Assembly (NCBI RefSeq): GCF_014529945.1
Contig: NZ_JACVFB010000005.1
Location: 620,001-684,000 of the forward strand
Origin: Chitinophaga varians
Lineage (GTDB): Bacteria; Bacteroidota; Bacteroidia; Chitinophagales; Chitinophagaceae
Direction of reading: 5' to 3'
Length of the DNA stretch: 64,000 nt
The notes under the pieces are model-generated. The model ran no database searches. It had not been told where the DNA came from and saw nothing but the letters and a program-made list of their open reading frames with translations. Shown in pieces: positions 53,357 to 63,003 of this stretch. Made by a program: the position numbers and the translations under genes. Within the stretch, counting starts at the first letter, position 1, and each line of letters starts with the position of its first letter.

Positions 53357-55336
53357 ATGAGGCAACTTCTTATTATCATAGCCCTGCTGTTAGCAGGTAG
53401 TCATTCCTTAATGGCACAGTTCAATACCAATCGTTTCGGTAATACCGGCGGTGGTGGCGGCTCCAGCAAAATGCAGCGCGACACGATGCATCACCATGAG
53501 GAACCAGACACCCTTACGCTGACTTACCGTTACCTGGGTGAGCCGACGGATTTTACCATCGACTCGTCTGTGGCCGATTTCAATATCGACTTCCTGAAAG
53601 TGCCGGCCAACTACATGACGCTGGGCAACAGCGGCGCGGCAGCCCGGAACATCATCTTCACACCGTTGATGAAACCCGGATTTGACGCGGGCTTTCATGC
53701 TTACGACATCTATGGCTTCAGCCACGCGAATGCCAGGTTCTATAGCACCAACCGTCCCTATTCTGAACTGAACTATCTTGTAGGTAGTAAACAGGAACAG
53801 GTGATCGGCGTTAGTCACACCCAGAACCGGACGGACCGTTTTAACTTCGCCTTTGACTATCGTAAGGTAAATGCTCCCGGTTATTACCGCTCGCAGACCA
53901 CCAACCACGATACCTACCGGCTTACCGCCCGCTACCAGAGCAAGAATAAACGAGCCAATACTTATTTCAGCTTCTACTATAACAAACTCAATGGCGGGGA
54001 AAACGGTGGTATCAAAAGCGATACCTTTCTGGCAAACAGCCGATTCAAAAACCGCCAGAGTATTGATGTAAACCTCGGTAACCAGGAAGTTACCCAATAT
54101 GCGTTCTTCGGTACTAAAATCCCCGTGAAATCACAATACCAGGAAACCGGATTGCTGATCCAGCAACAGTACGACTGGGGCCGCGGTGACACCATTCACA
54201 TCAACGACACAACGGACTACTTCCGCTACCGGCCTATTTTCCGGGTGCAGTACACGTTCAACTTCCAGAATAACAACTACCAGTTCCTCGACAATAGCCA
54301 GGATACTTTTTTCTACACCCGGCATTATGGGTTTGACTTCTACAAAGCCGGCGATACCATCCAGGCAAAACATCAATGGAAAACAATATCCAATGACCTG
54401 TCACTGGTGCAGTTCCCCGTACTGGGCAACCTGGGGCACTTTATTAATCTCGGTGCCCGCTTCGAAAGTATTACCGGTACTTTCCTCGATGCAGACATCA
54501 ACTTCACTAATCTGGCCCTGCATGGGGAATACCGCAACAAAACCCGCAACAAGCAGTGGGATTTCGCTGCCCGTGGCGAGTTCTATGTAGTGGGGCAGAA
54601 TATCGGGGATTACAGTATTTATGGTAGTTTACGACGGCATATCAATGATCTGTTGGGCGATGTGAAGTTGTCGGTCAGCAACGTAAACCGGGAACCGTCC
54701 TACGTGTACAAGTTCTTCAATAGTAACCGTGACACCTGGTACAATAGCACTACCGCCAAGGAAAATACCACCCAGCTGCAGTTTGTGGCGGAAAACCCAA
54801 AACTGAAATACAGCCTGGCAGTGAACTATTTCCTGTTCACCAACTACACGTATTTCCAGGATTATTACCATAGTGCGCAGTCGCCCAACCTGTTTAATCT
54901 GCTGCAGGTGGTGTTCAGCAAGAAATTCACTATCCGTCCGTTCTCCTGGTATGCCGAAGTAGCCTTCCAGCAGCGCCACGGTGAAGGGCCGCTGAACGTA
55001 CCGGCCATCTGGACACGGCACCGCTTTGCATTCGAGAAACTGTTGTACCGCAACCTGAACCTGATGACAGGCCTGGAATTCCGTTACAATACCTCTTATA
55101 ATGCCGACGACTATTCACCGTTGCTCGGTCAATTTGTTTACCAGAACACTACCAAAGTGAAATACAACGCACCTGACATCGCTGCGTTTGCCCATTTCCG
55201 GATTAAGTCTTTCTCCGCGTTTGTACGCGCAGAAAACCTGAACGTGTTCTTTACACAAAACAATCATTCCGCTCCGCTGTATCCTTACAACAACTTCGAT
55301 TTCCGATTGGGACTGCGTTGGTGGTTTATCAACTAA
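53357..55336 (+). CDS. putative porin (Bacteroidota Porin_10-like)
   Basis: A 659-residue outer-membrane protein with signal peptide (IIALLLAGSHSLMAQF), a Gly-rich short segment (NTGGGGGSSKM), then alternating beta-strand-like sequence to the C-terminus, which ends FDFRLGLRWWFIN. Aromatic girdles and many short Tyr/Phe-rich strands fit a large barrel. From memory it matches the family annotated as putative porin in Chitinophagaceae. Placement 18 bases after the purine phosphorylase suggests, without proof, a role in nucleoside passage. Confidence 0.75.
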   Translation: MRQLLIIIALLLAGSHSLMAQFNTNRFGNTGGGGGSSKMQRDTMHHHEEPDTLTLTYRYLGEPTDFTIDSSVADFNIDFLKVPANYMTLGNSGAAARNIIFTPLMKPGFDAGFHAYDIYGFSHANARFYSTNRPYSELNYLVGSKQEQVIGVSHTQNRTDRFNFAFDYRKVNAPGYYRSQTTNHDTYRLTARYQSKNKRANTYFSFYYNKLNGGENGGIKSDTFLANSRFKNRQSIDVNLGNQEVTQYAFFGTKIPVKSQYQETGLLIQQQYDWGRGDTIHINDTTDYFRYRPIFRVQYTFNFQNNNYQFLDNSQDTFFYTRHYGFDFYKAGDTIQAKHQWKTISNDLSLVQFPVLGNLGHFINLGARFESITGTFLDADINFTNLALHGEYRNKTRNKQWDFAARGEFYVVGQNIGDYSIYGSLRRHINDLLGDVKLSVSNVNREPSYVYKFFNSNRDTWYNSTTAKENTTQLQFVAENPKLKYSLAVNYFLFTNYTYFQDYYHSAQSPNLFNLLQVVFSKKFTIRPFSWYAEVAFQQRHGEGPLNVPAIWTRHRFAFEKLLYRNLNLMTGLEFRYNTSYNADDYSPLLGQFVYQNTTKVKYNAPDIAAFAHFRIKSFSAFVRAENLNVFFTQNNHSAPLYPYNNFDFRLGLRWWFIN

Positions 55337-55343
55337 TAAAGCT

Positions 55344-55375
55344 GCACCTTGTATCTGACAAAAGATACAAGGTGC
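55344..55375. terminator. hairpin after the porin gene
   Basis: Perfect 13-bp stem GCACCTTGTATCT / AGATACAAGGTGC with a 6-base loop. There is no T-run, so termination strength is uncertain. Confidence 0.6.
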
Positions 55376-55502
55376 GGGTATACCCTGTATGAAAGTTTGT
55401 GTTAGCCTGTCCCAGATCCTCCCTCCCGGGTTAATTGAATGTTAAAATAGCTGACGCTTCCGGAATTTGACAGCCGTCATGGTGAAAAACAATTTATTGT
55501 AG

Positions 55503-55510
55503 TATTTTTG
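55503..55510 (+). promoter_or_regulatory. -7 box of the metal-handling gene group
   Basis: TATTTTTG, exact TAnnTTTG match, 8 bases before the ATG at 55519. Transcription would start only a few bases upstream of the start codon, so the mRNA may be almost leaderless. Confidence 0.5.
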
Positions 55511-55518
55511 TACTTGAC

Positions 55519-55914
55519 ATGAAACGTTTTTTCGCCATATTTTTTGCTGTCCTGTACACGCTGCTTACCAGCGGGTTCACGGTCAACGTGCATTATTGCA
55601 TGGGCAAACTGGCATCCGTAAAACTGCAAAACGTCCCTGATGAGGACCAGTGCAAGCGATGCGGGCGGCCGGTAAAAAGTATGGACTGCTGCAAAAACGA
55701 GGTCAAATTCTGCAAGGTGACCACCTCCCATCAGGCGGCCAAAGCCCTGCAGCAGGATGCGCCGGTGACAATTGATCTGCAATTGCCGGTAAAAATCCTG
55801 CACACACCTTCGCTCTCCTCCTTACAGCTGCCTCCAGGCGGCTATCCGCATGAACCGCCGGATATAGGCGCTACTACGCCTGTTTTCCTCCGCAACTGTG
55901 TTTTTCTGATCTGA
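55519..55914 (+). CDS. HYC_CC_PP-like Cys-rich secreted protein
   Basis: A 131-residue protein with a signal segment (FFAIFFAVLYTLLTSGFTVN), then HYCMG at residues 25-29, a CKRC pair near 45-48, DCCKNEVKFC near 56-65, and a Pro/Glu-rich end (GGYPHEPPDIGA). The HYC, CC and PP motifs are those of the family NCBI calls HYC_CC_PP, as I recall it; its role is unknown but the Cys/His content suggests metal binding. It is the first gene of a four-gene plus-strand series with two HMA proteins. Copper is the most likely metal by context, unproven. Confidence 0.8.
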   Translation: MKRFFAIFFAVLYTLLTSGFTVNVHYCMGKLASVKLQNVPDEDQCKRCGRPVKSMDCCKNEVKFCKVTTSHQAAKALQQDAPVTIDLQLPVKILHTPSLSSLQLPPGGYPHEPPDIGATTPVFLRNCVFLI

Positions 55915-55994
55915 TAACAGCTCCCTGTTACTGTTTTCCGCTGCGCGGAAACTTATAGGTATTGCTGTATTATTTTATTTATAAACTTCAGATC

Positions 55995-56540
55995 ATGAAA
56001 CTGTTATCCATTCTTTTAGTAGCATTTGGTATATCTTTTGGCGCTCAGGCGCAATATAAAAAAGCCAGTCTGCAGGCTTCCGGCCTCACCTGCGCCATGT
56101 GTTCACGTGCCACACTGGAATCTCTCCAGACACTGCCATTTGTGGACAAAATAGACACCGACCTCGACAACACTACTTTTATCCTGCATTTCAAACCAGA
56201 TGCGGCTGTTAATATCGACGCGATCAAACAGAAAGTAGAAGACGCTGGTTTTTCTGTCGGTAAACTGGTGGTGACCGCCAGCTTCAGCGATGTAAAGGTG
56301 CACAACGACACGCATGTGCCTTTTGCGGGCAGCACTCTGCACTTTATGCATGTGAAAGACCAGGTATTGAACGGTGATAAAGACATCACCGTGATTGATA
56401 AAGATTTTGTTTCTGCCAAACAGTTTAAAAAATACGCAACTGAAACCACCATGTCCTGTTATAAAACAGGGGTAATGGCTGACTGCTGCACACCGCATGA
56501 TGCCAAAGCATCCAAGAGGATCTATCACGTTACTATTTAA
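55995..56540 (+). CDS. periplasmic HMA-domain metal-binding protein
   Basis: About 181 residues: signal peptide (LLSILLVAFGISFGAQAQ), a heavy-metal-associated domain with SGLTCAMCSRATLE (CxxC at residues 33-36) and FVDKIDTDLDNTTFILHFKP, then a less clear second half with MADCCTPHDAK near the C-terminus. Such single HMA domains bind Cu(I) and pass it between proteins. ATG at 55995 was preferred over a start 11 codons upstream because it begins the signal peptide. It lies 80 bases after the HYC_CC_PP gene. Confidence 0.88.
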   Translation: MKLLSILLVAFGISFGAQAQYKKASLQASGLTCAMCSRATLESLQTLPFVDKIDTDLDNTTFILHFKPDAAVNIDAIKQKVEDAGFSVGKLVVTASFSDVKVHNDTHVPFAGSTLHFMHVKDQVLNGDKDITVIDKDFVSAKQFKKYATETTMSCYKTGVMADCCTPHDAKASKRIYHVTI

Positions 56541-56558
56541 TCCTTACGGTTTCAGTAT

Positions 56559-57413
56559 ATGCGCAAATTTTTAATGATGGCTGCGGCGCTCTTTGCCTTC
56601 AGCCAGGGAACAAAAGCACAGGAATTATACGTCAACACAGAGCCGGCCAGTAATATGCCGGCCAACTCGCTGGGCATCCGGCTGACCAACAAGTTCTTTA
56701 AAATGGAGCATGATGGTACCACCGGTATGCGGTTTGAGCCGGAGATCATGTGGGGTGTCAACAAAAAACTGATGGTGCACGCCATTGGTTATGCTGCCAA
56801 TATGATGCAATCTTCTATCCGGATGGAAGGAGGCAGTGTCTATGCTAAATACCGCTTCCTGTCGCTCGACCAGCAGCATGCACACTTCAGAATGGCAGCC
56901 TATGTGAAAGGCTCCGTGATCGATAATCCTTATCTGCCGTCTACGCCAGCCACCAAAAAGCCGTATGCCAATACGGACATTGACCTGGAGGGCGCTACTT
57001 CCGGCGTGAGCGGCGGTATCATCGCCACACAGCTGCTGCATAAGCTGGCGCTGTCTACTACGTTGGGATATTCCCGTTATATGAACAATATAAAGGACAA
57101 TATCCCGGAGGGATTCCCGAAAAATTCTGTAAATTATAGCCTGTCCGCAGGATATTTGGTGCTTCCGGTAAGATACAAGAATTTTAACCAGACCAATCTG
57201 AACCTGTATGTGGAGCTGTTGGGCAAAACCAATACAGACGCAGCAGGAAAAGGTTCCTATCTGGATATCGCGCCGGCGGTACAGTTTATTTTCAACAGCA
57301 CTACCCGATTGGATCTTTCTTACCGCACGCAGCTCACCGGAGATATGGCGCGTAATTCATTCAATTCATTTATGGTACGTATAGAGCACAATATTTTTAA
57401 CATTAAAAAATAA
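56559..57413 (+). CDS. outer-membrane beta-barrel-like protein
   Basis: A 284-residue protein with signal peptide (MMAAALFAFSQGTKAQE) and strand-rich sequence (SLGIRLTNKFFKMEHDGTTG, KLALSTTLGYSRYM, YRTQLTGDMARNSFNSF). It matches the general look of small Bacteroidota outer-membrane barrel proteins found with heavy-metal genes. There is no motif for a transport reaction. It lies 18 bases after the HMA gene and 6 bases before the regulator gene, so it belongs to the same operon and may pass or sense metal at the outer membrane. Confidence 0.7.
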   Translation: MRKFLMMAAALFAFSQGTKAQELYVNTEPASNMPANSLGIRLTNKFFKMEHDGTTGMRFEPEIMWGVNKKLMVHAIGYAANMMQSSIRMEGGSVYAKYRFLSLDQQHAHFRMAAYVKGSVIDNPYLPSTPATKKPYANTDIDLEGATSGVSGGIIATQLLHKLALSTTLGYSRYMNNIKDNIPEGFPKNSVNYSLSAGYLVLPVRYKNFNQTNLNLYVELLGKTNTDAAGKGSYLDIAPAVQFIFNSTTRLDLSYRTQLTGDMARNSFNSFMVRIEHNIFNIKK

Positions 57414-57419
57414 ACCTGC

Positions 57420-57989
57420 GTGAAAACAGATCTGTTCATAAAAAATATGGTTTGTCCGCGCTGTATTAAAGTAGTCAAATCAGTGCTGGAAGCGGTTCCG
57501 CTGACCGTAGCCGACATTCAGCTGGGGAAGGCCACTGTGGATGGAAAGGTTACTGAACAACAATTGCAGGCAGTTTCAGTTGCTTTGCAGGCGGAAGGCT
57601 TTCTACTGATAGACGATAAAAAGCAGCAGCTGGTGGCTGCCATCAAAAACATCGTTGTAGAAACTGTCCACTATTCAGAGTTGGATGACATGAGAGAAAA
57701 TTTCTCCTCGCTGTTGGCTGGCAAATTGCAAAAGGATTATCATTACCTGAGCAGCCTTTTTTCTGAAATGGAAGGGGTGACCATCGAGCAGTATATCATT
57801 CAGCAAAAAATTGAACGGGTGAAAGAACTGCTGGACTACAACGAGTTGAGTTTAAGTGAAATCAGTTATAAAATGGGGTACAGCAGTGTGGCGCACCTGT
57901 CGGCACAGTTTAAAAAAGTGACCGGCCTTACGCCCAGCCAGTTCAAGCAACTGAAAACACCCAAGCGTATTCCCCTTGATAAACTATAA
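57420..57989 (+). CDS. HMA-AraC fusion regulator
   Basis: A 189-residue protein. The start, KTDLFIKNMVCPRCIKVV, is an HMA-like metal-binding fold with CPRC at residues 12-15. A linker helix region (about 75-105) is followed by an AraC-type DNA-binding domain (about 105-185: ERVKELLDYNELSLSEISYK, then MGYSSVAHLSAQFKKVTGLT). It is far shorter than ordinary AraC activators and seems to use the HMA part as sensor. The start codon is GTG at 57420. It is the last gene of the metal group, so likely a self-regulating one-component metal switch. Confidence 0.85.
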   Translation: MKTDLFIKNMVCPRCIKVVKSVLEAVPLTVADIQLGKATVDGKVTEQQLQAVSVALQAEGFLLIDDKKQQLVAAIKNIVVETVHYSELDDMRENFSSLLAGKLQKDYHYLSSLFSEMEGVTIEQYIIQQKIERVKELLDYNELSLSEISYKMGYSSVAHLSAQFKKVTGLTPSQFKQLKTPKRIPLDKL

Positions 57990-58025
57990 TTGTTAGAAGT
58001 TAGTTGTTTTAGTTTTAGTTGAAAG

Positions 58026-58051
58026 AGAGGCTACTGCTCACCGTAGCCTCT
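58026..58051 (+). terminator. terminator after the HMA-AraC gene
   Basis: Stem AGAGGCTAC / GTAGCCTCT with loop TGCTCACC, followed by TCTTT. It ends the metal-group transcript. Confidence 0.75.
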
Positions 58052-58071
58052 TCTTTAAAAATCCTTGGGAG

Positions 58072-58143
58072 ATGAAAAAAGTATTATTGTCTGTCCTGAA
58101 ATTCATACAGTCATTGTTCACCAAAAAAGAGTGTTGCCGTTAA
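58072..58143 (+). CDS. possible 23-residue Cys-Cys microprotein
   Basis: ATG-initiated ORF of 23 codons. Residues 4-17 (VLLSVLKFIQSLFT) would form an amphipathic helix flanked by lysines, and the peptide ends KKECCR. It is located between two strong terminators, so it would need its own short transcript. The CC end could bind metal or lipid. It could instead be the leader of the L,D-transpeptidase gene downstream, but I could not find a convincing antiterminator. No homologue is recognised for certain. Confidence 0.45.
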   Translation: MKKVLLSVLKFIQSLFTKKECCR

Positions 58144-58170
58144 CAACATAGCTGGTGCCGATAGTCATTG

Positions 58171-58203
58171 TCCCGGAGCCATTGCTCCGGGATTTTTATT
58201 TTT
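58171..58203 (+). terminator. terminator after the microprotein ORF
   Basis: Stem TCCCGGAG / CTCCGGGA with loop CCATTG, then TTTTTATTTTT. Confidence 0.9.
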
Positions 58204-58243
58204 GGCATGGAAATTATATATCTTTACCCATCGATTTTTTCAG

Positions 58244-59917
58244 ATGAAGTACAAGATTCTTATTTTTAGTTTGTTGTGCGGCTCCGGAATGTGTTTGTTG
58301 TTAGCCTGTGGACATGGAAAGAAGCACGCAACCCCCAAAAAGAAACAAATTGTCGCCAACATCCGGCAGCTGGACGAAGTGGTAAAAGAGAGCATCACGG
58401 AACGGCTGTCCGCCATTCAGGACAACGATGGTTTGATGGAAGACAGTCTTCCCGCCTTCCGGCCTCAGGCCCTGCAGGACTTTTACAAGGAAAAGGAAAA
58501 TGCCAGCCGCTGGTCGAAAGACGGTGTGCCCAACGCTGCTGCCGCCACCCTGATAGATGCTATCAAACAGGCGGAAGACGTAGGCCTCCTACCGGCGCAT
58601 TACCACGAACCGGCGCTGAATACTGCCTGGCAGCAACTCAGCAACGACCCTGCGGCTAAAAAAGATGCCGCCTTGTGGGCGCGGATGGACGTAATGCTGA
58701 CCGACGCCTTTATGAGAATGGCGTCTGACCTGCGTTTCGGAGCTGCGCCGCGCGACAGCGTGACGCTAAAAGCCGATTCCCTTTTCACCGACACACAGCT
58801 GACAGCCAAACTCCATCAGGCGCTGGAACAGGGCGAGGTAACAACCCTGCTGCACGACCTTGAACCTACCCATCCGGGGTATGTGGCACTGAAAGAAGGT
58901 ATTCGTTCTTTCAAGGAAAAGTATGCGGCCTATCATTGGGATACGCTTCCGTTAAACTATACAGACACCCCTGCTTTCCGGCTGTTGGTGGTCGATCGGC
59001 TGGTGCAAAGCGGCCATCTGGACACTACCGGCAAACAGATAGACAGCACCCTGCTGAAAACCGGTGTAAAAGCTTTCCAGAAAGAATTTAACATCTACCC
59101 GGACGGCGTGCCTGGTAAACGGACCGTGATGGCGATGAACCGCTCGGTACACGACTGGGTGATGCAGGCGGCCGTAAACCTGGACCGCTGGCGCAAACTG
59201 CCGGATACGCTGCCCCGTCAGTATATCATGGTTAACCTGCCCGGCTATACGCTGCAGGTAGTGGATAGCGGCGAGGTGAAACTGGAATCGAGGGTGATTG
59301 TTGGTACACCCCGTACCCGCACACCCATCCTCAATTCCTATATGACCAACTTCATGTTGTATCCTTACTGGCGTGTGCCTTACAGCATCGTGTTTAAGGA
59401 AATGCTGCCTGCTATCAAGAAAAATGTCGGTTATCTGGCCGCTAAAAACCTTGAGGTGATCGATGCGTCCGGTAACGCCGTAGATCCGTCAACGATAGAC
59501 TGGAGCAAGCTGTCCAAAGGACATTTCCCTTATGTGCTGCGGCAAATGGACGGACTGGACAACTCACTCGGCATTATGAAGTTTAACTTCCGTAATAAAT
59601 ACAGCGTATACCTGCATGATACCAATAACCGCGGGCTGTTTAAAAACTCCATGCGTGCCATGAGCCATGGTTGTGTGCGGGTGCAGCAGTGGGACAGCCT
59701 GGCGCAGTACCTGGTGGCATCGCCGGATACTTCCAATCACAAAGGAGACAGCATTCGGGTATGGATTGAGCGGGAGGAAAAACGACAGATAGACCTTACC
59801 CGTCGTATCCCGATTTATTTCCGCTACTTCACTGCAGAAGGTAAAGAAGGCACACTGGTATTTTACGATGATATCTACGGAGAAGATAAGGTAGTGCGTA
59901 AACAAATGAAACTGTAG
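58244..59917 (+). CDS. L,D-transpeptidase (YcbB/LdtD-like), lipoprotein
   Basis: About 557 residues. A signal with lipobox-like LLLACGHG predicts a lipoprotein. Parts: an N-terminal helical domain, a peptidoglycan-binding segment (VKAFQKEFNIYPDGVPGKRT near 273), and the YkuD catalytic domain with the active-site motif MSHGCVRVQ (Cys near residue 476). Long size and domain order match YcbB/LdtD type enzymes that form 3-3 cross-links in peptidoglycan. ATG at 58244 was preferred to TTG at 58202 because it gives MKYKIL and a clean lipobox. It is convergent with icd. Confidence 0.92.
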   Translation: MKYKILIFSLLCGSGMCLLLACGHGKKHATPKKKQIVANIRQLDEVVKESITERLSAIQDNDGLMEDSLPAFRPQALQDFYKEKENASRWSKDGVPNAAAATLIDAIKQAEDVGLLPAHYHEPALNTAWQQLSNDPAAKKDAALWARMDVMLTDAFMRMASDLRFGAAPRDSVTLKADSLFTDTQLTAKLHQALEQGEVTTLLHDLEPTHPGYVALKEGIRSFKEKYAAYHWDTLPLNYTDTPAFRLLVVDRLVQSGHLDTTGKQIDSTLLKTGVKAFQKEFNIYPDGVPGKRTVMAMNRSVHDWVMQAAVNLDRWRKLPDTLPRQYIMVNLPGYTLQVVDSGEVKLESRVIVGTPRTRTPILNSYMTNFMLYPYWRVPYSIVFKEMLPAIKKNVGYLAAKNLEVIDASGNAVDPSTIDWSKLSKGHFPYVLRQMDGLDNSLGIMKFNFRNKYSVYLHDTNNRGLFKNSMRAMSHGCVRVQQWDSLAQYLVASPDTSNHKGDSIRVWIEREEKRQIDLTRRIPIYFRYFTAEGKEGTLVFYDDIYGEDKVVRKQMKL

Positions 59918-59935
59918 ATATTTAGGCATTTAGCT

Positions 59936-60023
59936 ATTTTATTATTTTGATATTAAAAACGCAGCGAAGACCATCCGATATAAGGTGATCTTCGCTGCGT
60001 TTTTAATATCAAAATAATAAAAT
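59936..60023. repeat. perfect 35-bp inverted repeat between ldt and icd
   Basis: Left arm 59936-59970 and right arm 59989-60023 are exactly complementary. The arms contain TATTTTGATATT-like sequence also found at 28791-28883, plus GCAGCGAAGA / TCTTCGCTGC next to the loop. Confidence 0.9.
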
Positions 60024-60044
60024 GAAAAAATAACTAAATGATAG

Positions 60045-61274
60045 TTATTTCGCCAGTTTCGCTTTCAGGGCTTTGTCCAGCTCTTCCAGGAATTCTTCTG
60101 TATAGAGGTAGTGTTTGCCGTGTTCCACTTTGTTACCGTGGATACAAACTGCGAGGTCTTTGGTCATTTTACCACTTTCCACCGTTTCGATGCAAACTTC
60201 TTCCAGTGCCTGACAGAAGTTGATCAGTTCCTGGTTATTGTCCAGTTTACCACGGAATTCCAGACCGCGGGTCCATGCGAAGATGGAAGCGATAGGGTTG
60301 GTGGAAGTTGGTTTACCGGCCTGGTGGTCGCGGTAGTGGCGGGTAACGGTACCGTGAGCCGCTTCAGCTTCCATGGTTTTACCATCAGGGGTAACCAGGG
60401 TGGAAGTCATCAGACCGAGGGAACCGAAGCCTTGTGCAACGGTATCGGATTGAACGTCACCATCGTAGTTTTTACAAGCCCAAACAAAGTTGCCGTTCCA
60501 TTTCAGGGCAGAAGCAACCATGTCATCGATGAGGCGGTGCTCATAGGTGAGACCTGCAGCATCGAAAGCAGTTTTAAATTCCTGCTGGTAGATTTCTTCA
60601 AAAATATCTTTGAAACGACCATCGTATTTTTTCAGGATGGTGTTTTTGGTGCTCAGGTACAGCGGCCATTTTTTCATCAGGGCCTGGTTGAAACAAGCGC
60701 GGGCGAAGCCTTTGATGGATTCGTCGGTGTTGTACATCGCCAATGCCACGCCGTCGCCTTTGAAGTTGTATACTTCGTGTTCGATCACTTCACCGTTTTC
60801 ACCTTCAAATTTGATAGTGAGTTTGCCTTTGCCTTTGGTCACAAAGTCAGTAGCGCGGTATTGGTCACCGAAAGCGTGACGGCCGATGCAGATAGGAGCA
60901 GTCCAGTTAGGCACGAGGCGCGGCACGTTTTTCATCACGATGGGCTCACGGAATACAGTACCATCCAGGATGTTACGGATAGTGCCGTTCGGTGATTTCC
61001 ACATTTGTTTCAGGTTAAATTCTTTTACGCGGGCTTCATCAGGAGTGATAGTAGCGCATTTAATCCCTACGCCTGTTTCGCGGATAGCGTTAGCTGCATC
61101 AATAGTTACCTGGTCGTTGGTCGCATCACGATGTTCCATGCCCAGGTCAAAATATTTGATTTCTACGTCCAGATATGGAAGTATCAGTTTGTCCTTAATG
61201 AATTTCCAGATGATCCGTGTCATCTCGTCTCCATCCAGTTCTACCACCGGATTAGCTACTTTAATTTTTGACAT
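60045..61274 (-). CDS. NADP-dependent isocitrate dehydrogenase (eukaryote-like type)
   Basis: A 409-residue dehydrogenase converting isocitrate to 2-oxoglutarate + CO2. It belongs to the IDH1/IDH2-like class: VANPVVELDGDEMTRIIWKF at the start, CATITPDEARVKEFNLKQMW, SPNGTIRNILDGTVFREPI near residue 100 and AAHGTVTRHYRDHQAGKPTS near 310. Length (about 410) fits that class. A second, unrelated-looking isocitrate dehydrogenase gene is just upstream on the same strand. Coenzyme is NADP by family. Confidence 0.93.
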   Translation of the reverse strand: MSKIKVANPVVELDGDEMTRIIWKFIKDKLILPYLDVEIKYFDLGMEHRDATNDQVTIDAANAIRETGVGIKCATITPDEARVKEFNLKQMWKSPNGTIRNILDGTVFREPIVMKNVPRLVPNWTAPICIGRHAFGDQYRATDFVTKGKGKLTIKFEGENGEVIEHEVYNFKGDGVALAMYNTDESIKGFARACFNQALMKKWPLYLSTKNTILKKYDGRFKDIFEEIYQQEFKTAFDAAGLTYEHRLIDDMVASALKWNGNFVWACKNYDGDVQSDTVAQGFGSLGLMTSTLVTPDGKTMEAEAAHGTVTRHYRDHQAGKPTSTNPIASIFAWTRGLEFRGKLDNNQELINFCQALEEVCIETVESGKMTKDLAVCIHGNKVEHGKHYLYTEEFLEELDKALKAKLAK

Positions 61275-61603
61275 TACGGTTTTTTTTAAAAAATTAGATT
61301 AAAAGCAACAAAAACGAACAACTATTCAAGCAAGTCCCTAAAAGGGATAATCACGAAAAATACAAATAGCTGGGAAAATTACAAAACATTTTCATAAGAT
61401 GGGCACGCAAAGGCGCTAAGCAGCAAAGCAGCAAAGGGAAAAATAATGATAAAATAAGAAAGCAAAGAAGAGAAGACCACTTTTGTTGATGATGTTATTA
61501 TATAATATAACCAACAAAAGAGGGTCCGCTTCTTTGCTTTCTTAATTAGTATTATTGTTTAAAAAACCTTTGCTTCTTTGCTGCTTAGCGCCTTTGCGTG
61601 AAA
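61275..61603. repeat. large palindromic repeat between the two isocitrate dehydrogenase genes
   Basis: Outer arms 61404-61437 (CGCAAAGGCGCTAAGCAGCA and on) and 61567-61600 pair over about 34 bases. An inner pair around 61454-61490 and 61512-61547 (AGAAAGCAAAGAAGAGAAGA against its complement) continues the stem, so 61404-61600 can fold into one 197-base hairpin. The arms consist of GCAAAG-like units. No gene lies in this region. Confidence 0.8.
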
Positions 61604-62875
<1,272 letters not shown>

Positions 62876-63003
62876 AAAACGGTTTCTTTATGCGTTAACT
62901 TAATTGTTGTAATCGGGTGCAAAGGTACGGCATTCCGGTTTAAGGCGGGTGAACTTTCTGCTTAATTCTATGTGAAAAAGAGGGTGTATATAACTTTTTG
63001 CTT

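Noticed and set aside
58072..58203. Second Cys attenuator, in front of the L,D-transpeptidase gene
   Set aside because: Only two Cys codons, a 5-bp hairpin over them, and no clear antiterminator against the terminator stem; kept as a possible microprotein instead.
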